Positions 1 to 5,793 of a stretch of 5,793 nucleotides of DNA are shown in pieces. The notes beneath the pieces are model-generated. The model did not search any database. It saw nothing but the letters and a program-made list of their open reading frames with translations, and was not told where the DNA came from. The DNA lies in assembly GCA_958370325.1 (NCBI GenBank), contig CATXJW010000075.1, positions 1 through 5,793 on the forward strand, in the 5' to 3' direction. The stretch is from an uncultured Collinsella sp. (GTDB taxonomy: Bacteria; Actinomycetota; Coriobacteriia; Coriobacteriales; Coriobacteriaceae). Positions within the stretch are counted from its first letter, which is position 1, and every line of letters starts with the position of its first letter. Made by a program: the position numbers and the translations under genes.

Positions 1-652
1 CGTTGCCGGTGCGACCCAGGTATTCCAGCGCTCGCGCCACGCCCACGCCCTTGTCGATGCCCTTGGGGCTCAGCTCGCGATTCTGACCACCGGTGTTGCA
101 CAGCTCAAACTCGCGATCGATAAAGCCATCGTCGTTGGCTACGCGAGCCAGGTCGCACGCGTTAATGCACACCTTGCCTACGCGCAAATGTCCATCGACG
201 CGCATCTGATCAACGCCATGCACCACGCCGGCGCCTAGCAGAAATGACTGTTCGACACCAACTGGCTCAAGTGAATAGGTGGCACCGTTCGTCTCGAACA
301 ACGCCTCGCCGCCCGCCACAGTAATGCGACGCGCGAGCTCCTCAACAATGTCTTCGTCAAAGCAGTCCTCGTGTACCACGCATCCCTCGACCTCGAGTGT
401 GGCGCCCGCCATGGCAACGATACCCGCCGGGTTCAGCGCGCGCAGGCCATCGGCAATCAGCCACAAGGGGCGACCCGTGCAGATAAATGCCTGGTGACCC
501 GCATTGCGCAGGCGACCAAATGCATCGACAACGGCCTTCGACGGATGGATTGCATTGAAGTCCTTATCGGTCATATCGTCGGGATCGAACGACGTCAGCG
601 TGCCGTCCACGTCAAAAAAGAGCACAGCGGATTCGGAGCACGCATCAATCAT
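1..652 (-). CDS. Cof-type HAD-IIB family hydrolase (C-terminus cut by window edge)
   Basis: A haloacid-dehalogenase-superfamily phosphatase, probably cytoplasmic and acting on a small phosphorylated metabolite; the substrate cannot be told from sequence. I translated the minus strand from the ATG at 652-650; 217 codons are present and the frame is open at the left edge. HAD motif I is DVDGTLT, with D14 the expected nucleophile and D16 the acid/base. Motif II is CTGRP (T59). Residues about 75-180 form the cap expected of the IIB subclass. The SPKGIDKG stretch (195-202) matches the Cof-family motif III region, with K201 the likely conserved lysine. Motif IV (GDGxND type) should lie about 15-25 residues beyond the visible end. 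The start is supported by AAAGGA at 659-664, six bases upstream. It is transcribed divergently from the rRNA methyltransferase gene. Family assignment is confident; the specific function is not known. Confidence 0.93.
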   Translation of the reverse strand, partial: MIDACSESAVLFFDVDGTLTSFDPDDMTDKDFNAIHPSKAVVDAFGRLRNAGHQAFICTGRPLWLIADGLRALNPAGIVAMAGATLEVEGCVVHEDCFDEDIVEELARRITVAGGEALFETNGATYSLEPVGVEQSFLLGAGVVHGVDQMRVDGHLRVGKVCINACDLARVANDDGFIDREFELCNTGGQNRELSPKGIDKGVGVARALEYLGRTGN

Positions 653-688
653 ATGGGTTCCTTTCGAGGATAAGGGCAAACGAAGCAT

Positions 689-702
689 CCATCATATAAT
701 GG
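689..702. promoter_or_regulatory. Near-palindromic -10 element in the divergent HAD / rlmKL intergenic region
   Basis: The 14-mer CCATCATATAATGG is almost its own reverse complement, with one unmatched pair (C693/A698). Read on the plus strand it holds a perfect -10 hexamer, TATAAT, at 695-700; a transcript starting about 7 bases later would have a leader of about 20 nt before the methyltransferase ATG at 728. Read on the minus strand it holds TATGAT (696-691), suitably placed for the HAD gene starting at 652. I see no good -35 hexamer at 16-18 bp spacing on either strand, so promoter strength is uncertain. The -10 match is seen directly; shared bidirectional use is inferred. Confidence 0.66.
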
Positions 703-715
703 AGCGACGCAACCA

Positions 716-721
716 GAGAGG
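716..721 (+). promoter_or_regulatory. Ribosome binding site of the RlmKL-like gene
   Basis: GAGAGG lies six bases upstream of the ATG at 728. This supports 728 as the start, which also matches the expected N-terminus of the RlmL family (an MxFYAS-like opening that leads into the THUMP-containing region). Confidence 0.75.
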
Positions 722-727
722 TCACCC

Positions 728-3295
728 ATGGAATTTTACGCAAGCTGCCCCGAGGGCTTTGAGTCCGCACTCGCCGATGAGCTTAAACGCCTCGGGCTTT
801 CGCATGTCCGCCGCCTGAAGGGCCGCGCTACGTTTGAGGGCGAGCTCGAAGAAGGCTACCGCGCCTGCCTGTGGTCGCGCCTGGCCAGCCGCGTGTTCGC
901 GGTGCTCGGGCGCTTTGAGGCGCAGGATGCCGATGAGTTGTACGACGGCGTTTACGACATCGCCTGGGAGAGCATCGTCCGCCCCGGCGCCACCATCGCC
1001 ATTACCGCCCGCGGCGTGACCGAGCAGCTACGCAACACGCGCTTCTCGGCCCTGCGCGCCAAAGACGCGCTGTGCGACCGCCTGGCCGAGACCACGGGAC
1101 GTCGCGCCGACGTCGATGCCGCCGACCCCGATGTTCACCTGTTGCTTTCGCTGCGCCAGCGCCGCGCGAGCATAAGCCTGGACCTTTCGGGCGACCCACT
1201 GTTCAAACGCCTGCCGCCCGCAGCGACCCGCGCCGGCGAGGGCGCGCACGTGCTGCGCCCCGACTACGCCGCCCTGGTGCTGGCGCAGGTCGGCTGGACC
1301 GCACTGTGCGAGCGCGAGCTAACGGCCGACGATTACGAAAACGAAGCCCTACCCACGCTGATCGACGCCTCATGCGCCGGCGGCGGTCTGCTGTTGGAGG
1401 CCGTGAACATTCTGACCGACCGCGCCCCGGGTACCGCACGCGAGCACTGGGGCTTTGAGGGCTGGCAGCTGCACGACGCCGCCCTGTGGAAGCAACTGCT
1501 TGCCGAGGCGCGCGAGCGCGAGACGGCAGCACGCGAGCGACAGGCGCGCATCGTGGCCGTAGACATCGACCCCGCCGCCCGCAAGACCGCAGAGCGCATG
1601 GTCAAGTGCGCCGGCTACAAGCGTTTTGTCGACTTTTGCGCTGCCAAGCCAGCCACCGTGTTGGACCATGCAGGCGCTGTCGCCGGCGCCGCCGTGGTCG
1701 CAGACACCACCGAGACCCCGCTTTCGCTCATGCACGACGCCATGACGCTGGTCGGCGAGCTGCGCCGCGCGCCCGAGCTTACCGCCGCGCCGGTCGCCGC
1801 GCTCACCCGCGATGGCCTTATGGCACGCGCGCTCCACGCCGAGCCCGCGCACTCCATCGTCGTCATGCCCAACAACGAAGAGGCGACTATTGAGGTTTGG
1901 CCCTCGCTCGACCACGCCGCCGCAGCGTTTGAGGCTGCGACCAGTGCGAATGCCGAGGCCGAGATTGCGGATGCCAGCGAAGTCAACGACAAAGCCGCCG
2001 GCACCCCCATGCCCGAGCCTGCCGCCATGCTCGACCTGGGCGACGGCAAGCCGCTGCCCGTGCTCATCCCCGAGTCCGAGCAGTTCGCCAACCGCCTGCG
2101 CAAAAATGCCCGCCTGCGTCGCAAGTGGGCAAAGCGCGAGGGCGTGAGCTGCTACCGCGTCTACGATGCCGACCTGCCCGACTACTCCGCCGCTATCGAC
2201 CTGTACGAGGGTTGCCCGCAGACTCCGGGCCGCTGGCTCGTCATCGCCGAATATGCCGCGCCCAAGACCATCGACCCCGCACTGGCCCAGGCCCGTATGC
2301 TCGATATCCTGGCCATCGCGCCGCGTATCCTAGATGTTCCCGCCGAGCATGTGCACGCCAAGGCCCGCGTGCGTTCGCGCGGCGGCTCGCAATACGGCAA
2401 GCAGGGCGCCGGCAAGGGCGGCTCGGGCGAGCGCGCCAATATCGCGCGCCGTCGTCTGCCGCTCATCGAAGAGGGCGGCCTCACCTTTGCCGTCAACTTT
2501 GACGACTACCTGGACGTGGGCATCTTCTTGGACCACCGCGTCACCCGCAACCTGGTGCGCGAGCACGCCAAGCAGGCGCGCCGCTTCCTCAACCTGTTTG
2601 CCTACACCGGCACTGCCACCTGCTACGCGGCCGATGGCGGCGTCGAGGAGACCGTGACGGTCGACCTCTCCAACACCTACCTGGACTGGGCCGAGCGCAA
2701 CATGCGCCAGAACGGCTTTGTGGGGCCTCAGCATCATTTTGTGCGCGACGACGTGCTCGCCTGGATTCGCGACCAGCGCCAGACGCGCAACCGCTGGGAC
2801 CTGATCTTTGTCGACCCACCCACGTTTTCGAACTCGTCCAAGATGGGCCGCCGCACCTGGGATGTCCAGCGCGACCATGTTGAGCTTTTGGCCGGCGTAT
2901 CTCGCCTGCTCGCGCAGGGCGGCCATGCCATCTTTAGCTGCAACCTGCGCGGCTTCCGCCCCGAAACGCGCAAGCTCGCGCGCGTGGGCGTGGTGCTGGA
3001 GGACATTACGGCGCAGACCATCCCCGAGGACTTCGCGCGCAACCAGAAGGTGCACCACTGCTACATCGTGCGCCGCCTGCCCATCGAGGACGCCATGGCC
3101 GAGGTCGGCTTTAGCGCCGAGGAAATTGCCGAGCGCGTCGAGGAACTACGCAACCCCGAGGCCCGCAAGCCTCGCGCAGCAGCACCCGCGCACGCGCAGG
3201 CCGGCGACCGAGGGCCGCGCGGCGACGGCAAGCCCTCCCCCGCCGGCAAGCCCAAAAAGAAGAAGTTCTACGCCAGCAAGCCCAAGGACAAATAA
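728..3295 (+). CDS. rlmKL: RlmKL-like 23S rRNA methyltransferase with a degenerate RlmL half
   Basis: A fused SAM-dependent rRNA methyltransferase of 855 residues (the E. coli RlmKL is about 700). In the family, the N-terminal half (RlmL) makes m2G2445 and the C-terminal half (RlmK) makes m7G2069 in 23S rRNA. Domains: N-terminal and THUMP region about 1-160; RlmL-type methyltransferase fold about 175-390; Ala/Glu-rich linker about 392-450; conserved bridge (FANRLRKN, YRVYDADLPDY) 453-486; RlmK methyltransferase about 585-785; basic tail 786-855. RlmK motifs look intact: SAM loop LNLFAYTGTAT (621-631) and catalytic VDPPTFSNSSKM (695-706). In the RlmL half, the SAM loop reads DASCAGGG (213-220) where the family has D-P-x-C-G-S-G-T. 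The position of the NPPYG motif reads about ADTTETP (325-331). The L-type reaction is therefore doubtful. The tail ends in a lysine cluster (KPKKKK) and may aid RNA binding. It is an independent transcription unit and is convergent with kdpE. Confidence 0.9.
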   Translation: MEFYASCPEGFESALADELKRLGLSHVRRLKGRATFEGELEEGYRACLWSRLASRVFAVLGRFEAQDADELYDGVYDIAWESIVRPGATIAITARGVTEQLRNTRFSALRAKDALCDRLAETTGRRADVDAADPDVHLLLSLRQRRASISLDLSGDPLFKRLPPAATRAGEGAHVLRPDYAALVLAQVGWTALCERELTADDYENEALPTLIDASCAGGGLLLEAVNILTDRAPGTAREHWGFEGWQLHDAALWKQLLAEARERETAARERQARIVAVDIDPAARKTAERMVKCAGYKRFVDFCAAKPATVLDHAGAVAGAAVVADTTETPLSLMHDAMTLVGELRRAPELTAAPVAALTRDGLMARALHAEPAHSIVVMPNNEEATIEVWPSLDHAAAAFEAATSANAEAEIADASEVNDKAAGTPMPEPAAMLDLGDGKPLPVLIPESEQFANRLRKNARLRRKWAKREGVSCYRVYDADLPDYSAAIDLYEGCPQTPGRWLVIAEYAAPKTIDPALAQARMLDILAIAPRILDVPAEHVHAKARVRSRGGSQYGKQGAGKGGSGERANIARRRLPLIEEGGLTFAVNFDDYLDVGIFLDHRVTRNLVREHAKQARRFLNLFAYTGTATCYAADGGVEETVTVDLSNTYLDWAERNMRQNGFVGPQHHFVRDDVLAWIRDQRQTRNRWDLIFVDPPTFSNSSKMGRRTWDVQRDHVELLAGVSRLLAQGGHAIFSCNLRGFRPETRKLARVGVVLEDITAQTIPEDFARNQKVHHCYIVRRLPIEDAMAEVGFSAEEIAERVEELRNPEARKPRAAAPAHAQAGDRGPRGDGKPSPAGKPKKKKFYASKPKDK

Positions 3296-3298
3296 CAA

Positions 3299-3365
3299 AG
3301 TTGCGGTGGAATACGGACTGTTTTGCCTGGAATTAGGCAAATTTAGACCGTATTTCACCGCAACT
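3299..3365. terminator. Two-stem hairpin between convergent genes, probable terminator
   Basis: The outer arms 3299-3318 and 3346-3365 are inverted repeats of 20 bases: 18 Watson-Crick pairs, one G-T position (3309/3355) and one A-A mismatch (3317/3347). Nested inside is a second perfect 7-bp stem, TTTGCCT (3322-3328) with AGGCAAA (3335-3341), around a 6-base loop. The element begins 4 bases after the methyltransferase stop and sits 25 bases beyond the kdpE stop. On the minus strand the stem is followed by a T-rich run (TTTGTTATTT, 3299 down to 3290), which suits termination of kdpDE. On the plus strand no T-run follows, so termination of the methyltransferase transcript is less certain. It may belong to a dispersed repeat family, which cannot be judged from one copy. 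Confidence 0.72.
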
Positions 3366-3389
3366 CATATTGGGATGGTGGTTGGCGAT

Positions 3390-4103
3390 CTAGCCTTGGA
3401 TGACCAATCGGTAGCCGATGCCCACATGCGTCTGGATATAGCGCGGATGCGCGGGGTCGGACTCGATTTTCTTGCGCAGCGTGCCCATAAAGACGCGCAG
3501 GCTCGCCAGGTCGCTCTTGGTCGCCGTGCCCCAAATCTCGTGCAGGATAAACTGGTGCGTCAACACCTTGTCGGCGTTGTGCGCCAGCAGACACAGGAGC
3601 TTGTACTCGATCGGCGTCAGGTGCAGTTCCTCGCCATCCATCATGGCGATGCCAGCATCAAAATCGATATGCAGCTCACCGGTATCGAACGAGCCCTCGG
3701 AGGCAACGCCGCCTGTTTGCGCATACGAAAGGCGCCTGAGCGTCGTGCGAATGCGCGCGAGCAGTTCCTCGACCGAAAACGGCTTGGTCAGGTAGTCGTC
3801 GGCACCAGCATCGAGCGCGCGGATCTTGTCCGCGTCCTCGCTGCGCGCCGAGACCACGATGATCGGCATACCCGACCACGCGCGCACCGACTCCACCACC
3901 TTGACGCCGTCCATATCGGGCAGGCCCAGATCGAGCAGCACAATGCTTGGCGCCTGCGACGAAGCGGCGGCGATAGCGGCATGGGCGGTCTCCACAGCCA
4001 TATGGCGCAGGCCGTGCGCCTCGAGCGCGGCAACGATGAGGTTGCGAACGGCTGGATCGTCCTCAACGACCAAGATGAGCGGTTTCACGGCAGAGTTCGG
4101 CAC
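3390..4103 (-). CDS. kdpE: KdpE, OmpR/PhoB-type response regulator for potassium transport
   Basis: A cytoplasmic DNA-binding response regulator of 237 residues, normally phosphorylated by KdpD and activating the kdpFABC potassium-pump promoter. The receiver domain is residues about 8-120: acidic pocket E14/D15, phosphoacceptor D58 (LLDLGLPDMDG), switch residue S85 and conserved K107 (TKPF). The winged-helix output domain is about 130-237, with LTPIEYKLLCLL, a recognition-helix region with LRVFMGTLRKKIE, and the terminal GIGYRL characteristic of KdpE. I chose the GTG at 4103-4101 because AAGGAG (4116-4111) precedes it by seven bases and the receiver begins a few residues later. The longest reading frame starts at 4184, but that would add 27 unconserved residues and overlap kdpD by about 77 bases. 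It lies four bases after kdpD and is co-transcribed and probably translationally coupled with it. Confidence 0.94.
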   Translation of the reverse strand: MPNSAVKPLILVVEDDPAVRNLIVAALEAHGLRHMAVETAHAAIAAASSQAPSIVLLDLGLPDMDGVKVVESVRAWSGMPIIVVSARSEDADKIRALDAGADDYLTKPFSVEELLARIRTTLRRLSYAQTGGVASEGSFDTGELHIDFDAGIAMMDGEELHLTPIEYKLLCLLAHNADKVLTHQFILHEIWGTATKSDLASLRVFMGTLRKKIESDPAHPRYIQTHVGIGYRLVIQG

Positions 4104-4107
4104 GGTG

Positions 4108-5739
4108 CTACTCCTTATCAAACGAAACGTCGGCGGCGGGAAGCTCAATCGTGAAGACCGAGCCGTGCGGATCCGCCGCGGCAACCTCTATGCTACCGCC
4201 ATGCGCCAACGCAATGGAGCGGCAGAGCGAAAGCCCCAGGCCCACGCTGCGGTGACTGTCAGCCAAGCCGTGGTTGGCGGTGTAGAACGACTCAAAGATG
4301 CGCTCGCGGTCCTCGGGAGCAATGCCCGGGCCGTCATCGGCCACCGAGCACGCCACGCGTCCATCGCCGGCGTCAATCGAGATCACGATATGCGAGCCTG
4401 CGGGCGTGTAGGTAATGGCATTGTTCACCAGGTTTACCACCAGCTGCACCATCAGGCGCGCATCGACATTGACGAGCGCCGGCTCATCGCTCGCCACCAC
4501 CTTAAGGTCGTGCTCGCGCACGGCCGGATTTACATGGCGCAGCGCCTCCTCGACGATATCGTCCATAAGCTCGAGCGTGGTCGACAGATGCATGCCGCCG
4601 CCCTCGAGTTTGGTGATGGCGAGCAGGTTCTCGACGGTGGCGTTGAGCCACAGCGCATCCGAGCGAATGGATAGCAGCAGGCCGCGGCGCGTCTGGGCAT
4701 CGAGCACCGCGGTGCCGGTCGAACCCTGATCGAGCAGCACGTCGGCATTACCCGAAATACTGGTAAGCGGCGTGCGCAGATCGTGCGAGATGGAGCGCAG
4801 CAGATTGGCGCGCAGCTGCTCATTTTTGGCAAGCACCGCCGCCTCCTCGCGGGCCTCCATGGCGCGGGCGCGATCGAGTGCCAGCTCGCCTTCGCTCACG
4901 ATGGCATCGGCAAGTGTCCGCTCCTCGTGCGTCAGCACGTCGGGCTCGGCAACGATAGCCAGCACGCCCACCACCGAGGCGGGGTCGCCCGAGCGCACGA
5001 AGCTGTCGCCCGTGCGAACCGTCAGGTAGATGCCATAAAACGCCGAGCCGCCATAGGTGGCATCGAGCGGCGTTCCCACATAGGCGGACGCCGAGAGCCG
5101 CGGCGGCATCTGCGGCGCCAGTTCATGCACCGGCGCGACATCGCCCACGGCCGTGTATGTCGCACGCGGCAGCAGGTCATCGCCCTCGGCGTCGGCGCTG
5201 TACCACACGACCGGACAGCCCGAAAGACGCGCCAGCTGCGTTGCCATGGCATGGACGATCTGCTGCTGATCGGCGCAGCGCTGCAGCATGCGGTTGGTCT
5301 CGAGCACCATCTGCGTGCGGCGGTCGCTGGCGGCGGCCTGCGCCAAGGCGCGGCGCAGGGCCAACGCAATCGAGCTCGACACGAGCGAGACCGCAAACAT
5401 AATGAAGAACATACCGGGATAGACGCGATCGATAAACGACAGCGAGTAGCGCGGGTCGACAAACAGGAAGTTGTAGAGCGCCACGGCGGCAGCCGAACTC
5501 AGCAGGCAATACAGGCGGCTCCAGGTAAAGAATGCGCACAGCTGCACGGCGAACACATAGACGATCATGATGCTAGGCGCGAGACCAGGATGGTCGAGCA
5601 ACGCGCCCACAATCGTTGCCGCGACCAGCAGCCCCGCCGACACGCAGACGTCATACAGAGGGCTGCGGCGCGTCAGCGTCGTGCGCCGCCACCAAAAGTT
5701 CTCGGCAATATCGCCGTCCGCACGGACGTCCATCAGCAC
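4108..5739 (-). CDS. kdpD: Short-form KdpD sensor histidine kinase lacking the N-terminal sensor region
   Basis: A membrane histidine kinase of 543 residues (full-length KdpD is about 890). Order: short cytoplasmic N-terminus 1-29; four membrane helices about 31-48, 55-72, 74-94 and 108-128, with the KdpD signature NFLFVDPRYSLSF (90-102) before the fourth; GAF-like region about 140-295; helical linker; dimerisation/phosphoacceptor SISHDLRTPLT (H319); ATP-binding domain with N box (N436, N439, N440), G1 DDGPGI (468-473), F box (FESFY) and G2 GLGLS (500-504). All kinase motifs are intact. The Walker-containing KdpD domain and the Usp domain that normally precede the membrane block are absent. 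The GTG at 5739 is preferred because GAGG (5749-5746) lies six bases upstream; an ATG at 5733 is the alternative. It leads the kdpDE operon. The pump genes are probably just upstream but lie outside the window. Confidence 0.93.
   Translation of the reverse strand: MLMDVRADGDIAENFWWRRTTLTRRSPLYDVCVSAGLLVAATIVGALLDHPGLAPSIMIVYVFAVQLCAFFTWSRLYCLLSSAAAVALYNFLFVDPRYSLSFIDRVYPGMFFIMFAVSLVSSSIALALRRALAQAAASDRRTQMVLETNRMLQRCADQQQIVHAMATQLARLSGCPVVWYSADAEGDDLLPRATYTAVGDVAPVHELAPQMPPRLSASAYVGTPLDATYGGSAFYGIYLTVRTGDSFVRSGDPASVVGVLAIVAEPDVLTHEERTLADAIVSEGELALDRARAMEAREEAAVLAKNEQLRANLLRSISHDLRTPLTSISGNADVLLDQGSTGTAVLDAQTRRGLLLSIRSDALWLNATVENLLAITKLEGGGMHLSTTLELMDDIVEEALRHVNPAVREHDLKVVASDEPALVNVDARLMVQLVVNLVNNAITYTPAGSHIVISIDAGDGRVACSVADDGPGIAPEDRERIFESFYTANHGLADSHRSVGLGLSLCRSIALAHGGSIEVAAADPHGSVFTIELPAADVSFDKE
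4111..4116 (-). promoter_or_regulatory. kdpE ribosome binding site embedded in the end of kdpD
   Basis: AAGGAG on the minus strand encodes the last two residues (K-E) of KdpD and lies directly before its TAG stop (4110-4108). It is seven bases from the kdpE GTG. It fixes the kdpE start at 4103 and implies that ribosomes finishing kdpD pass over the kdpE initiation site. Confidence 0.85.
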
Positions 5740-5743
5740 CCCG

Positions 5744-5753
5744 CCCCTCTCTC
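5744..5753 (-). promoter_or_regulatory. Ribosome binding site of kdpD
   Basis: The minus strand reads GAGAGAGGGG just before the kdpD start. Its GAGG core is six bases from the GTG at 5739 and twelve from the in-frame ATG at 5733, so the GTG is the better-spaced start. The purine run touches the T-rich tail of the upstream hairpin, so hairpin formation, termination and ribosome loading take place within about 50 bases. Confidence 0.62.
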
Positions 5754-5793
5754 AAAAACAAAAACCACCACAAAGGGACAGGCACCTTTGTGG
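5754..5793 (-). terminator. Intrinsic-terminator-like hairpin directly upstream of kdpD
   Basis: Arms CCACAAAGG (5768-5776) and CCTTTGTGG (5785-5793) pair perfectly over nine bases around an 8-base loop; the stem may continue beyond the window edge. On the minus strand the stem is followed by TGG and then TTTTTGTTTTT (5764-5754), a typical U-rich release tract. It would end transcription of the gene upstream of kdpD (expected, but not visible, to be part of the kdp pump operon). Only 14 bases separate the T-tract from the kdpD start. The stem and tract are seen directly; terminator function is inferred. Confidence 0.74.

Noticed and set aside
279..818. Plus-strand open frames (72, 100 and 104 codons) opposite the HAD gene and across the divergent promoter
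   Set aside because: The minus strand encodes a clear HAD protein with motifs I, II and III in frame; the plus frames have no family resemblance.
1370..1915. Overlapping minus-strand frames opposite the degenerate RlmL region (181 and 169 codons)
   Set aside because: I considered whether the odd RlmL sequence was really coding on the other strand. The plus frame keeps family-like stretches on both sides, whereas the minus frames look like composition shadows.
1600..1930. Possible frameshift that removed the NPPY motif from the methyltransferase
   Set aside because: The alternative plus-strand frame I could read here contains no NPPY-like motif, the main frame keeps normal G/C-ending codons, and the spacing to the downstream conserved bridge is compatible with an intact domain.
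2330..3058. A 242-codon minus-strand open frame antisense to the RlmK half
   Set aside because: Mirror frame of a strongly conserved coding region; the translation resembles no family and no ribosome binding site was evident.
2808..4154. A 448-codon plus-strand open frame spanning the end of the methyltransferase gene and antisense to kdpE
   Set aside because: It is a GC-bias shadow: Arg/Ala/Ser-rich low-complexity translation, no recognisable domain, and it runs through the 67-nt hairpin and two well-supported genes.
1..5793. CRISPR array, toxin-antitoxin pair, insertion sequence, tRNA or defence system
   Set aside because: I read the intergenic gaps (75, 94 and 54 bases) on both strands. 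They contain only promoter, ribosome-binding and hairpin elements, and all remaining sequence is in the four recognised genes.

Overview
The window is 5.8 kb of GC-rich, tightly packed bacterial chromosome. Codon third positions are strongly G/C, and the gene set is short-form KdpD/KdpE, a fused RlmKL-type rRNA methyltransferase and a Cof-type HAD phosphatase. Together these suggest a high-GC actinobacterium, most likely of class Coriobacteriia (Collinsella or a close relative). That assignment comes from protein style and composition, not from a search. No CRISPR array, transposase, tRNA, rRNA or recognisable phage gene is present.

Layout. (1) Positions 1-652, minus strand: a Cof-type HAD-IIB hydrolase whose C-terminus runs off the left edge. 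(2) Positions 653-727: a 75-bp divergent intergenic region with a near-palindromic -10 element able to serve both strands. (3) Positions 728-3295, plus strand: an 855-residue RlmKL-like 23S rRNA methyltransferase. Its RlmK half has intact motifs, but its RlmL half has lost the signature residues of both the SAM-binding loop and the catalytic NPPY motif. (4) Positions 3296-3389: a short convergent gap almost filled by a 67-nt two-stem hairpin. (5) Positions 3390-5739, minus strand: kdpD then kdpE, four bases apart, with the kdpE Shine-Dalgarno sequence inside the last codons of kdpD. (6) Positions 5740-5793: the kdpD leader, containing a perfect 9-bp stem hairpin followed on the minus strand by a U-rich tract. 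It looks like an intrinsic terminator directly against the kdpD ribosome binding site.

How the genes work together. KdpD (membrane histidine kinase) and KdpE (OmpR/PhoB-type regulator) form the potassium-limitation two-component system that normally controls the KdpFABC potassium pump. The pump genes would be expected just beyond the right edge on the same strand, but they are not visible. This KdpD has no N-terminal KdpD/Usp cytoplasmic sensor region and starts almost directly at the four-helix membrane domain. The rRNA methyltransferase and the HAD hydrolase are housekeeping neighbours with no evident link to potassium.

No wholly new multi-gene system is evident. The points most worth following up are the apparently inactive RlmL half, the terminator-like hairpin upstream of kdpD, the symmetrical divergent promoter and the large convergent hairpin.
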